This document shows positions 24,001 to 31,718 of a stretch of 36,675 nt of DNA, in pieces (within the stretch, counting starts at the first letter, position 1; each line of letters begins with the position of its first letter). This DNA is from an uncultured Cellvibrio sp. GTDB taxonomy: Bacteria; Pseudomonadota; Gammaproteobacteria; Pseudomonadales; Cellvibrionaceae. Location: positions 1 through 36,675 of the forward strand of contig CAIOHY010000054.1 of the NCBI GenBank assembly GCA_903858205.1, written 5' to 3'. Made by a program: the position numbers and the translations under genes. Below the pieces are notes generated by a model that was not told where the DNA came from, searched no databases, and worked only from the letters and a program-made list of their open reading frames with translations.

Positions 24001-25068
24001 ATGATTCCTTCTGTAATTCCCGCCGATTTTTCCGGCGTGCCGAAATTAACTGAGCTTGCCTCGCGCGAGTTTTTAGCGGGTTTGCCCAAAGCGGAATTGC
24101 ATATGCATCTCGACGGTGCTTTATCGCCCGCGATGATGTTTGCCCTCGGTCAGCGCAATCAGGTGAGTCTGCCCTACAGCAGCGTGGAGGAAATCGAGGC
24201 AGCCTATCAATTTACCAATCTACAAAGTTTTTTGGATTTGTTATACCAAGGCGCATCGGTACTCAAACACGAGCAAGATTTTTACGACCTCACACGCGAT
24301 TATTTTCTCAAGTGCAAAGCCGATAATGTCCTGCACACCGAATTGTCGTTTGACCCGCAGAGCCACACCGAACGCGGCATTCCTTTCGCAACAGTCATCG
24401 GTGGTATTTTGCGTGCGATGGATGATGCGAAAAAAGATTGGGGCATCAGTTCAAAGTTAGTGATGGATTTCCTGCGTCACTTGAGCGCCGATAGCGCGAT
24501 GAAAACGCTGGAAGAATCTTTGCCTTTGAAAGATAAAATTATCGCCGTAGGTTTGGACAGCTCCGAACTCGGCCATCCACCGAGTAAATTTACGGAAGTC
24601 TTCGCCCGCGCTCGCGCTGAAGGTTATCGCATAGTGGCTCACGCCGGTGAAGAAGGCCCGCCGAGTTATATTTGGGAGGCGATTGATTTATTAAAAGTTG
24701 AGCGCATCGATCACGGTGTGCGTTCCGATGAAGATCCCAAGTTGATGGACTATCTGCGCGAAACCCAAATTCCACTTACCGTTTGCCCACTCTCCAATGT
24801 ACGTTTATGTGTGTTCGACAAAATGGCCGACCACAATTTATTTACGTTAATGGATGCCGGTTTGCGTGTAATGATCAACTCAGATGATCCCACCTATTTT
24901 GGCGGTTATCTCAATGACAATTATTTTGCATTGGCCGATGCGTTTCCGCTAACGCGCGAACAGGCATTGTTATTGGCGCACAATAGTTTTACATCGAGTT
25001 TTATTAGCGACGCTGAAAAGCAAAATTTTATCGCGCAACTAATTAGTTATGCCAAAAGTTTTCACTAG
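24001..25068 (+). CDS. Adenine deaminase (adenosine deaminase-like family)
   Basis: A 355-residue cytoplasmic enzyme of the adenosine deaminase fold. Metal ligands lie in [11 protein letters not shown] (His34, His36), [10 protein letters not shown] (His214), ERIDHGV (His238) and [13 protein letters not shown] (Asp295, Asp296). The segments [52 protein letters not shown] and [13 protein letters not shown] match the adenine deaminase branch (the type found in Pseudomonas, as I recall PA0148) rather than adenosine-specific Add. It would turn adenine into hypoxanthine for xanthine dehydrogenase. No signal peptide is present, in contrast to the exported relative at 13459. Confidence 0.88.
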   Translation: MIPSVIPADFSGVPKLTELASREFLAGLPKAELHMHLDGALSPAMMFALGQRNQVSLPYSSVEEIEAAYQFTNLQSFLDLLYQGASVLKHEQDFYDLTRDYFLKCKADNVLHTELSFDPQSHTERGIPFATVIGGILRAMDDAKKDWGISSKLVMDFLRHLSADSAMKTLEESLPLKDKIIAVGLDSSELGHPPSKFTEVFARARAEGYRIVAHAGEEGPPSYIWEAIDLLKVERIDHGVRSDEDPKLMDYLRETQIPLTVCPLSNVRLCVFDKMADHNLFTLMDAGLRVMINSDDPTYFGGYLNDNYFALADAFPLTREQALLLAHNSFTSSFISDAEKQNFIAQLISYAKSFH

Positions 25069-25104
25069 TTTTTTTTGATTTTAATTGAAGGCAAACCAGC
25101 TGGT

Positions 25105-25248
25105 ATGAAGCAAGGGTGGGGCTGTTTACTCGGAGACCGTATGCGGCATGGATGCCGCATTCGAGCCTACAGGGAAGTATTTACGGCGAGTCTCAGAGTA
25201 AACAGCCCCAGCCGCAGCGCCTCACTCTATGTCGAGAAAAAACCTTGA
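25105..25248 (+). other. 47-codon ORF spanning the palindromic element
   Basis: An ATG-started frame (MKQGWGCLLGDRMRHG...) covers the inverted-repeat element and ends in a TGA overlapping the TTG start proposed for allantoate amidohydrolase (TTGA). It is probably a by-product of the element rather than a real protein, yet the overlap could couple translation. No similar protein of known function comes to mind. Confidence 0.2.
25118..25209. repeat. Long inverted-repeat palindromic element before the allantoate amidohydrolase gene
   Basis: Arms at 25118-25137 and 25190-25209 are inverted repeats of 20 bases with one mismatch (outer 14 perfect, GGGGCTGTTTACTC). They enclose a second perfect hairpin, ATGCGGCAT-GG-ATGCCGCAT (25141-25160). 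The central part (ATTCGAGCCTACAGGGAAGT) resembles, from memory, a repeated palindromic sequence scattered in Pseudomonas and related genomes. It lies inside the operon, between adenine deaminase and allantoate amidohydrolase. It could terminate, slow or process the transcript. Confidence 0.8.
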
Positions 25249-26480
25249 ACGCAATCACCACCGAAGCACTAGCAAAAAAAGTTATGAATTGGTGCGATCA
25301 ACTCGCCGCCATCAGCTCGAATCCTGAAAACATCAGCCGCTTTTATTTAACCCCCGAACACAAACGCTGCAATGCATTAGTCGCCCAGTGGATGCAAGAA
25401 GCCGGAATGGAAACCTGGGTTGATGCAGCGGGCAATCTTTGCGGCCGTTACGACGCCCAAGACGCCTGTGCAAAAACATTATTGATTGGCTCCCATCTGG
25501 ATTCCATCCCAAATGCGGGAGCTTACGACGGTATTCTCGGCGTATTGATTGCGATTGCGGTAGTCGAACAATTTTATCAAAACAATATTGCGTTGCCCTA
25601 CGCGATAGACATTATCGGCTTTGGCGATGAAGAGGGCACACGCTTCGGCAGCACACTCTTAGGTAGCCGCGCCGTCGCTGGAACCTGGAATCCCGCTTGG
25701 TGGGACTTAAAAGATCGCGCTGGAATTAGTTTGAAACAAGCCTTTATCGATTTCGGTTTGCTGCCGGAAAATATTCGCAGCGCCGCACGCAATCCCGACG
25801 ATCTGCTCGCCTACCTTGAGGTGCATATCGAACAAGGCCCGGTACTGGAAGATGAAAATCTCGCACTCGGAATCGTCACTGCCATCGCCGGTGCACGCCG
25901 CTTTGCAATAGAAATCCAAGGCTATGCCGGACACGCCGGTACAGTCCCCATGCCCATGCGCAAAGATGCGCTCGTCGGCGCCGCACTCGGTATTGTGCTC
26001 GTAGAAGATATTGCCAAAGAATTTGATGTTGTCGCCACCGTTGGAAAAATCGAATGTGGTCCCGGTGCTGTGAACGTAATTCCCGGGCACGCAAAATTTA
26101 CCATCGATATTCGTTCCGGTGACGATCAACTGCGCGACCAAGCGCTCGCAAAAATTCAGCACGAACTGGATTTGATTTGTATCGCAAGAAATCTCACCGC
26201 CAGCTGGAATGAAATTCACAACGCGCCCGCTGTCGTCTGCGCTGATTGGATGCAAGCACTACAAGAATCAGTCTTGTGCGATATGAATTTAAATCCCTAT
26301 AAACTCATGAGTGGCGCCGGTCACGATGCAATGGCAATGGCAGACATATGCGATGTTGCTATGTACTTTGTGCGTTGCAAAGGCGGCGTAAGTCATCATC
26401 CTGATGAATCAGTCACAGTGGAAGATGTCGCTTTGGCCATTGATGCACTAGCTACTACACTACAAAAACTTGCTCAATAA
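25245..26480 (+). CDS. hpxK: Allantoate amidohydrolase (M20-family zinc enzyme)
   Basis: A 411-residue M20-type hydrolase that removes one ureido group from allantoate, giving ureidoglycine, carbon dioxide and ammonia. Metal-site motifs are IGSHLDSIPNAGAYDGILG, GDEEGTRFGS, HIEQGPVLE and SGAGHDAMAMA, followed by the FVRCKGGVSHHPDE end. The open frame reaches back to a GTG at 25116, but those 43 extra residues are encoded by the palindromic element and have no counterpart in the family. I therefore choose the TTG at 25245; an ATG at 25284 is the other option but may cut too short. Upstream ribosome-binding sequence is poor (GAGAAAA), so expression may depend on coupling. Confidence 0.88.
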   Translation: MNAITTEALAKKVMNWCDQLAAISSNPENISRFYLTPEHKRCNALVAQWMQEAGMETWVDAAGNLCGRYDAQDACAKTLLIGSHLDSIPNAGAYDGILGVLIAIAVVEQFYQNNIALPYAIDIIGFGDEEGTRFGSTLLGSRAVAGTWNPAWWDLKDRAGISLKQAFIDFGLLPENIRSAARNPDDLLAYLEVHIEQGPVLEDENLALGIVTAIAGARRFAIEIQGYAGHAGTVPMPMRKDALVGAALGIVLVEDIAKEFDVVATVGKIECGPGAVNVIPGHAKFTIDIRSGDDQLRDQALAKIQHELDLICIARNLTASWNEIHNAPAVVCADWMQALQESVLCDMNLNPYKLMSGAGHDAMAMADICDVAMYFVRCKGGVSHHPDESVTVEDVALAIDALATTLQKLAQ

Positions 26481-26500
26481 AATAATATTGGAAGGTCTCT

Positions 26501-27082
26501 ATGGAAAAACATTTTATTACCGCCAATGAACTCCTGCTCGATTCATTTAAATTGGGCGAACAAATTTATCAGCGCGGCTTTCGTCCGCATTTTATTGTCG
26601 GCGTCTGGCGCGGCGGCTCACCAGTCGGCATCGCTGTGCAAGAGTATTTGGAATACATGGGTATCTCCACTGACCATATCGCCATTCGTACATCATCTTA
26701 TTACGGCATCGATAAGCAGAGTAAAGACATCCGCGTACACGGCTTGGATTACATTATTAAAAATGTGGATGCCGATCAGGAACTGTTGATTGTCGATGAC
26801 GTATTTGACTCCGGCCGCTCAATTCAAGCAATTATTGATGAGATCAAACGCAAATCGCGCCGCAATACTCCTAACGTCATTAAGGTTGCCTGCCCCTGGT
26901 ACAAACCAACGCGCAACGTTACCGATTTAAAACCGGATTTTTATGTGCACGCCACCGACCGCTGGTTAGTGTTTCCGCACGAATTATGTGGATTAACACC
27001 GCAAGAAATTTTACAGGGCAAAGGTAGTGAAATTGCCGATACACTGGCGCGTGCGAGTGATGCAAGTAAGTTTACTGAGTGA
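26501..27082 (+). CDS. Purine-type phosphoribosyltransferase
   Basis: A 193-residue cytoplasmic type I phosphoribosyltransferase. The PRPP-binding loop is LLIVDDVFDSGRS (95-107); an earlier GVWRGGSPVG holds the pyrophosphate loop, and a C-terminal WLVFPHE is like that of hypoxanthine/xanthine transferases. It would salvage a base to a nucleotide with PRPP. It lies 20 bases after allantoate amidohydrolase with GGAAGG upstream, and seems to be the last gene of the operon. A salvage enzyme among catabolic genes suggests that incoming bases are shared between nucleotide synthesis and nitrogen supply. The exact base cannot be named from sequence. Confidence 0.85.
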   Translation: MEKHFITANELLLDSFKLGEQIYQRGFRPHFIVGVWRGGSPVGIAVQEYLEYMGISTDHIAIRTSSYYGIDKQSKDIRVHGLDYIIKNVDADQELLIVDDVFDSGRSIQAIIDEIKRKSRRNTPNVIKVACPWYKPTRNVTDLKPDFYVHATDRWLVFPHELCGLTPQEILQGKGSEIADTLARASDASKFTE

Positions 27083-27098
27083 CGCGTGAATGCGCGTC
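27081..27098. terminator. Weak hairpin between convergent genes
   Basis: GACGCG (27081-27086) and CGCGTC (27093-27098) could pair right after the phosphoribosyltransferase stop. There is only a short TT afterwards, so this is at best a weak terminator for the purine operon. Confidence 0.3.
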
Positions 27099-27117
27099 TT
27101 CGTGGGGAGGCGATGCG

Positions 27118-28143
27118 CTATTTATAGTCGCCCTGCAAATAGCGATGAAATGCCAGATTCACCCAAGTCGCTTCAGGCGAAACTGACCAAGCGGGATTTA
27201 ATTGTTGGATAGCTTTTACCAGTGCGGGCGCTTGATTAGGTAGTGATAGCAAGAGAGCAGTTTCTTTGCCATCGCTCACGGCAATTTGTGTTGCGCTAGC
27301 AAAGCCTTCTGCGGCATTTTTACTGCGATAAAAAGGTTGCCACCAGGCGCTGCGAATTAAACCGGATTGATTGGCGGAATCTTTTTTAGCGTAGCGATCA
27401 ATCGCGGCGACAAATTTTGTTTTATCGGACGCGGTAAGAAATTCAAAATGCAAATCATATTCGCTCGCCTCAACCAAACGGCGATTGTTGCCCAAATCAA
27501 TGAGTGATTGGTTCAGCATGCCCCAATCATCGCGATATAAAAATGCCGAGGTTTTGTGCGATAAACCCACGCGTGCTTGCAGTCCTTCGCTTGCTAAAAG
27601 TGCAAGCAGTTGCTGTGCGTGATCGATATCGCTATGGCCATAAATTATATGTCTATCTGTTGCAAATAGTGGCCAGGGTGTAGTGACAAGGTTGTAGCCG
27701 GTTGCAATGCCCTGACCGATTAACTGCCGTAGTTCCAACGCAAAATCTGAAGGTTTGGCGTCAGGCGTTATTTTCCAGTGTGTTTCAATTCGTTGATAAA
27801 GTGAGCTCTCGCTGAGTTGTCCGAGATAAGCGGGATCGGGCCGATTGTAATTAGCGATAAATTCAGCGAGTGTTTTTGAATTGGTGTTTGAGTCAAGCAT
27901 CGGCGCGCCGATGAGTTGCAGTGTCGCTGCCGCCTGCAATTCCGGAAGCGATAATTTTTCTTCATCGGGTAATTTACTAATCGCGAGTGCTTTCTCGCGG
28001 CTGAAGGTTGCAGCCAGTTCACTAAAGCCCAGTTGTGTTACGGCATCCTGATAGCTGGTTGCATAAGCTTGAGTGGAAAAAATTGCAAAGACGAAGCTCA
28101 GCGCGACGGGTGCCAGTGTGGAATTACCGAGTTGCCTGCGCAT
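27118..28143 (-). CDS. Exported protein of unknown function
   Basis: A 341-residue protein I do not recognise. It begins with a signal peptide (MRRQLGNS then a hydrophobic run to about residue 28, likely cut at TQAYA). The mature part is soluble, mixed helix and strand, with no membrane segment, no conserved Cys pair and no known catalytic motif that I can see. A tract reading GYNLVTTPWPLFATDRHIIYGHSDIDHAQQLLALLASEGLQARVGL might suggest a substrate- or peptide-handling fold, but this is only an impression. It converges on the phosphoribosyltransferase gene, with 35 bases between, and seems unrelated to the purine genes. Confidence 0.75.
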   Translation of the reverse strand: MRRQLGNSTLAPVALSFVFAIFSTQAYATSYQDAVTQLGFSELAATFSREKALAISKLPDEEKLSLPELQAAATLQLIGAPMLDSNTNSKTLAEFIANYNRPDPAYLGQLSESSLYQRIETHWKITPDAKPSDFALELRQLIGQGIATGYNLVTTPWPLFATDRHIIYGHSDIDHAQQLLALLASEGLQARVGLSHKTSAFLYRDDWGMLNQSLIDLGNNRRLVEASEYDLHFEFLTASDKTKFVAAIDRYAKKDSANQSGLIRSAWWQPFYRSKNAAEGFASATQIAVSDGKETALLLSLPNQAPALVKAIQQLNPAWSVSPEATWVNLAFHRYLQGDYK

Positions 28144-28177
28144 AGGAGTTTCCTGCTGTAGAGTGCCCTGGGTGAAA

Positions 28178-28199
28178 TAAAAAAGCCCGCAACGCGGGC
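28178..28199 (-). terminator. Rho-independent terminator, minus strand, upstream of the unknown exported gene
   Basis: On the minus strand GCCCGC-GTT-GCGGGC is followed by TTTTTTA: a standard intrinsic terminator (arms 28194-28199 and 28185-28190). It points toward the gene at 28143 and lies only about 35 bases before its start, so it cannot end that gene. It must end or attenuate a transcript that begins between here and the tRNA. Confidence 0.8.
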
Positions 28200-28350
28200 A
28201 AGACTACTACGGATCGAGAACATAGTATTCACAGCAAGTTTCGTTCCTGAGTAACTCAAACGGGATAGTTAACTGACTGTCTGGGCAGGAAATCAAAAAA
28301 GTTACTCAATGGGCTCGGGAGGTCGCACTTAATTGTTTCGCGAGCCCTGT
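28200..28350 (-). ncRNA. Candidate structured leader or small RNA ending at the minus-strand terminator
   Basis: The gap between 28144 and 28581 has no credible protein gene. Upstream of the terminator, inverted repeats TGAGTAAC (28248-28255) with GTTACTCA (28301-28308) and GGGCTCG (28311-28317) with CGAGCCC (28341-28347) could form stems in a minus-strand RNA of roughly 150-200 bases. No known RNA family was recognised and no firm promoter was found. It may be an attenuated leader of the exported-protein gene or a separate small RNA. Confidence 0.35.
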
Positions 28351-28504
28351 GTTTTGCGCTAATTGCGGTCATCTTAGTTGGTGTTAACTCGCTGGCATGC
28401 TGGTGCTGCAGATGATGTATCAAGTAGGGGGGAGCGTATAGCGGACTTGGAGGGCGCCTAGAAATTAACCATTGATAAAAAAGGACTTTTTTTACTTTTC
28501 TGTA

Positions 28505-28533
28505 TTGACTCAAAAAGGCCAAACGGGTTTAAT
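28505..28533 (+). promoter_or_regulatory. Sigma-70 promoter of tRNA-Phe
   Basis: TTGACT (28505-28510), 17 bases, then TTTAAT (28528-28533), followed by a GC-rich discriminator (ACGCGCC). This layout is typical of stable RNA promoters under stringent control. It lies about 45 bases before the mature tRNA. Confidence 0.75.
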
Positions 28534-28581
28534 ACGCGCCTCTTGCAGTGCAGCGCTTAGCGAGCCAACAAGAAGCGACAC

Positions 28582-28657
28582 GCCCAGATAGCTCAGTCGG
28601 TAGAGCAGTGGATTGAAAATCCTCGTGTCCCTGGTTCGATTCCGGGTCTGGGCACCA
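28582..28657 (+). tRNA. tRNA-Phe (GAA)
   Basis: A 76-base tRNA with 7-base acceptor arms GCCCAGA/TCTGGGC, D-arm GCTC...GAGC, anticodon loop TTGAAAA with GAA at 28615-28617, T-loop GGTTCGATTCC and encoded 3' CCA. All arms pair. It is a single gene, flanked by its own promoter and terminator, and shows no sign of an integrated element at its 3' end. Confidence 0.97.
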
Positions 28658-28662
28658 TATTA

Positions 28663-28695
28663 AAACCCGAAGTTCGTAAGAGCTTCGGGTTTTTT
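28663..28695 (+). terminator. Terminator of tRNA-Phe
   Basis: AAACCCGAAG (28663-28672) and CTTCGGGTTT (28683-28692) form a ten-base stem with a T run on its 3' side, six bases after the tRNA CCA. A standard intrinsic terminator. Confidence 0.9.
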
Positions 28696-28787
28696 ATTGC
28701 GCGGTGCTTTTTGGATTGCTGAGGTCATTTCTCCAATTTAATTGCCTCGTCTATAGTGATGCTACCAACCCATCTGGATTTTTCACC

Positions 28788-29279
28788 ATGACCAATAACG
28801 ATATTCTCCGCCGTTTGCGTTTTATTTTTGATTTTGGCGATGCGCAAATGATGGCGCTGTTTGCGTCGGGTGGTTTTAACGCATCGCGCGAGCTGGTGAG
28901 CGATTGGTTGAAAGCCGATGACAAGCCTGAGTTTAAAGAGTTGCGCGATGTGCACTTGGCGATTTTCTTGAATGGCTTGATCAACAAAAAACGCGGCAAG
29001 CGCGAAGGTGAACAACCCGAGCCGGAAAAAAAACTCAATAACAATATTATCCTGCGCAAATTAAAAATCGCGTTGGATTTTAAAGATGAGCAGATTCTTG
29101 AGGTGATGGAGCTTGCCGGTTTTCCCTTAAGCAAGCACGAGTTAAGCGCATTTTTCCGCAAGCCGGGGCACACCAATTATCGCGAGTGCCAATCGCAAGT
29201 TCTGCGCAATTTTTTAAAGGGTTTGCAGTTTAAAATGCGCGGAAATATGGTTGATGCGAGCGAGTCTGTGCCTGAATAG
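28788..29279 (+). CDS. DUF1456 family protein (YehS-like)
   Basis: A 163-residue soluble protein with two tandem DUF1456 repeats: NNDILRRLRFIFDFGDAQMMALFASGG (from residue 3) with its WLK...LRDVHLAIFLNGLI end, then NNNIILRKLKIALDFKDEQILEVMELAG with the FFRKPGHTNYRECQSQVLRNFLKGL end. The two repeats are joined by a basic, Lys/Arg/Glu-rich linker. ATG 28788 is chosen because the family starts with this repeat; the frame extends upstream to 28704 into sequence just after the tRNA terminator. The function of the family is not established. Confidence 0.9.
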   Translation: MTNNDILRRLRFIFDFGDAQMMALFASGGFNASRELVSDWLKADDKPEFKELRDVHLAIFLNGLINKKRGKREGEQPEPEKKLNNNIILRKLKIALDFKDEQILEVMELAGFPLSKHELSAFFRKPGHTNYRECQSQVLRNFLKGLQFKMRGNMVDASESVPE

Positions 29280-29424
29280 GCGTTCCCGTTAACACTATGA
29301 TTTGTTCTAAACCCATAGCCTCTTCATAGCAATTGCTTCCGTTCTATGCGAAGTTGCTGAATTACACTTTAGTTGCCGCACCTTGGCCGCGGGTAATTCA
29401 ACAGCTTGCAGTGAGGTATTTGTT

Positions 29425-29841
29425 ATGCGCACCTATATTCGCCATCCTATATCCATACCTATTCAACTCTCTGCCGGCGGCAATGAGGAGTCACGTGTCC
29501 ACGTGCGCAACCTGAGTGCTGGCGGCTTGTGTTTTATCACTGACAAACCGGTGAAAGTTGGCACTTTTGTCGAGTTTGATATTCCGGTGACCAAGCCGGA
29601 TTATCATGGTCGCGGTGTTATCGTTTGGCGTCGTGAGCAATCATCCAAACAATATGAAGTGGGTGTGCGCTTCACCAGTGATGATGAGTTTTTTCGCGCG
29701 CGTATGGTGGAGCAGGTGTGCCAGATTGAGGATTATCGGCAGCGGTTGGCATTAAAGGGTCGGCAACTGACTAGTGAAGATGCGGCCTTGGAGTGGATTG
29801 AGCGCTACTCGGCGAGTTTTGATCAGCACTCGCAGCATTAG
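29425..29841 (+). CDS. PilZ-domain protein (c-di-GMP receptor candidate)
   Basis: A 138-residue single-domain PilZ protein. The N-terminal MRTYIRHPISIPIQL gives the arginine part of the c-di-GMP binding site and VRNLSAGGLCF gives the [D/N]xSxxG part; strands FVEFDIPV and YEVGVRF complete the barrel. A helical tail follows (DEFFRARMVEQVCQIEDYRQRL), typical of stand-alone PilZ proteins. GTGAGG lies nine bases upstream of the ATG. It probably mediates a response to c-di-GMP, but the target is unknown and the neighbours give no hint. Confidence 0.88.
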   Translation: MRTYIRHPISIPIQLSAGGNEESRVHVRNLSAGGLCFITDKPVKVGTFVEFDIPVTKPDYHGRGVIVWRREQSSKQYEVGVRFTSDDEFFRARMVEQVCQIEDYRQRLALKGRQLTSEDAALEWIERYSASFDQHSQH

Positions 29842-29862
29842 CAACTGAGGTTGCGGAAAAAC

Positions 29863-29886
29863 AAAACCCGGCCTTAGCCGGGTTTT
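29863..29886. terminator. Bidirectional terminator between the PilZ and MFS genes
   Basis: AAAACCCGGC (29863-29872), loop CTTA, GCCGGGTTTT (29877-29886): a perfect ten-base stem with A and T tracts on both sides, placed between convergent genes so that it can serve both strands. Confidence 0.9.
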
Positions 29887-29909
29887 GGGGTGACTCACGG
29901 CGAAGCCGC

Positions 29910-31478
29910 TTAGGCTTCGTTTTGTTGACGGCGTAGGATCAGATCGTTTTCGATGATCTTCATCTTTTTGTCGTCGAGCGTGTAGAGGAGTGTAAAGATA
30001 ATACCAAGGATGCCAATCACCAAAGGTATGCCACTCATCAGTAACACCATTCCTGGTGTTGAAGCAGCGATTGTGCTTTCAACTTTGGCGTCATAGCCGT
30101 AAATGGCAAGAACGATTAAGACCATGGCGCCCGCAAATCCGTGACCGGTTTTATTGATGAAGGTGCCCGCTGAGTAAATCAGGCCGGTGGCGCGACGATG
30201 GTTTTTCCATTCGGAATAATCCACGGTATCGCCGAGCATGCTGAAGAAAAGCACAGGCATCATCCCCGCAAAAAATTCCCCGATGGTGGCCAGTATCATC
30301 ATGGCGGTGATGTCTTGCGGGCTGACGAAATAAATTGCGCCATTGAAAGCTGAGCCCAATGTAAAGGCCGCAATCATCAAGGTGCGCTTATTGAAGCGGT
30401 TTGATAGCCAGCCAGTTGCTACCGCTGCTAGGAGTGATGCTAGGAGGGTGATGAAGAAATAAATGCTGATTAAGTCGGGGCGCTCCAGATAATACTTAAA
30501 GTAATAGCTTGCGGCGCTGGGGCGAACCACGGTGAACAAACCAAACATGATTCCCACGCCGAGCAAAATCATCCAGGGCTGATTGGTGAGCAAGTCGGCC
30601 AGATCTTTTTGCGTATTGGTAAGAATGTCGCGGGGTTGGCTGATAATTTTATTGCGCAGGTGAACGGTGTAAACAAAGCTCAACAACATAAATACCAGTG
30701 CGCCGTATTTGTAGGTTTGTGGCCAATCTTGCATGGCGAGGCTAATGATAAAAACGCTGATACCGAAGACGGGAACCAAAATCACCCACAAATTGGAAAA
30801 CAGATCCTTCATTTCTTGCCAAAAGGTGCCATTAATTTCGGTGGGTGGAGTAATCCGCTCGCGAGTGGTTTTGTAGGTAATAAACATAAATACGCCTAGC
30901 AACAGCGCAAAAATTATCATTGTGCGTTGATAGCCTTGCGCTTCGCTGCCGTCGCCCAATTTTTCGACGAGGAAGGGCAGTGTGCTCATCACTAATAATC
31001 CGCCGGCGAAAGCGCCAATAAAACGGAAGCTGGACAGGCTGGCACGCTCTTTTACGCTATCTGTCATCACGCCCATCAATGCCCCATAGGGAACGTTGTT
31101 GGCGGTGTAGGCAAGTGTCAGGCAGAAATAAATCACAAAGGCGTAAATAATTTTTCCGGTGTAACTTAAATCAGGCGTGGTAAAGATGAGCGCAAGAAAG
31201 AGCCCGAGAAACGGTGTAGACCACAGGATCCAAGGGCGAAATTTGCCGTGTTTGGTGTTGGTGCGGTCCGCAATGGAGCCCATCATAATATCGGTGATGC
31301 CGTCTGAAAGGCGCACGATCAGGATAAGAATGGTGGCATGAGCTGCGGCCAAGCCAAAGGTGTCGGTGTAGAAGACGGGGATAAAAAATCCGCTGCGCCA
31401 GACGAAGTTGGCGGCGGCATCGCCTAACGAATAACCAATTTTCTCTCGCATTGAGAGTTTGTGAGTGGATTCCTGCAT
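29910..31478 (-). CDS. GPH/MelB-type sugar transporter (MFS)
   Basis: A 522-residue inner-membrane symporter of the glycoside-pentoside-hexuronide family, with about 12 hydrophobic helices. The N-terminal MREKIGYSLGDAAANFVWR, the RLSDGITDIMMGSIADRTNTKHGKFRPWILW segment and NVPYGALMGVMTDSVKERASLSSFRF are standard family motifs, with PVLFFSMLGDTVDYSEWKNHRRATGL in the second half. A longer than usual cytoplasmic loop lies near the middle (HLRNKIISQPRDILTNTQ). It would import an oligosaccharide or glycoside with protons or sodium; the sugar is not evident and no glycoside hydrolase is beside it. Confidence 0.9.
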   Translation of the reverse strand: MQESTHKLSMREKIGYSLGDAAANFVWRSGFFIPVFYTDTFGLAAAHATILILIVRLSDGITDIMMGSIADRTNTKHGKFRPWILWSTPFLGLFLALIFTTPDLSYTGKIIYAFVIYFCLTLAYTANNVPYGALMGVMTDSVKERASLSSFRFIGAFAGGLLVMSTLPFLVEKLGDGSEAQGYQRTMIIFALLLGVFMFITYKTTRERITPPTEINGTFWQEMKDLFSNLWVILVPVFGISVFIISLAMQDWPQTYKYGALVFMLLSFVYTVHLRNKIISQPRDILTNTQKDLADLLTNQPWMILLGVGIMFGLFTVVRPSAASYYFKYYLERPDLISIYFFITLLASLLAAVATGWLSNRFNKRTLMIAAFTLGSAFNGAIYFVSPQDITAMMILATIGEFFAGMMPVLFFSMLGDTVDYSEWKNHRRATGLIYSAGTFINKTGHGFAGAMVLIVLAIYGYDAKVESTIAASTPGMVLLMSGIPLVIGILGIIFTLLYTLDDKKMKIIENDLILRRQQNEA

Positions 31479-31601
31479 GGTCTTAAAACCTCGTGTTGTT
31501 GTTCTACTCAGAATGGTTTTTATGATAGTTGACCGGTTGTATTCTGATGCACTTCCTTGCAGTGATTCTGGGTAAATCTGGATTATTGCCTGCTCTTGGA
31601 A

Positions 31602-31630
31602 CAGGGGGCTGGTCTTTGACTAGCCCCCTG
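31602..31630. terminator. Strong hairpin downstream of ppa
   Basis: CAGGGGGCTGGTC (31602-31614) and GACTAGCCCCCTG (31618-31630) pair over 13 bases with one G-T and a three-base loop. It lies between ppa and the MFS gene, both on the minus strand. No T run follows on either side, so termination would rely on the stem alone. The rest of the 31479-31718 gap shows only A/T-rich sequence likely to carry the MFS promoter. Confidence 0.6.
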
Positions 31631-31718
31631 TGATCTCTCTCACCTGATCAAGCGGTTGACACTGCTTTGTTTGGTTTTACTTTTTATTGCGATTCGTGCA
31701 TCGCTATTTTGTATACAA

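Noticed and set aside
25707-26255. 182-residue minus-strand ORF inside the allantoate amidohydrolase gene
   Set aside because: The plus strand encodes all metal-binding motifs of the enzyme here; the opposite frame has composition typical of antisense shadow.
28256-28522. 88-residue minus-strand ORF between the exported-protein gene and tRNA-Phe
   Set aside because: Low-complexity, Pro/His-rich product without a ribosome site, overlapping the tRNA promoter; the region is better explained as regulatory or RNA sequence.
28582-28657. tRNA gene as integration site for a mobile element
   Set aside because: No direct repeat of the tRNA 3' end and no integrase gene were found in the flanking sequence.
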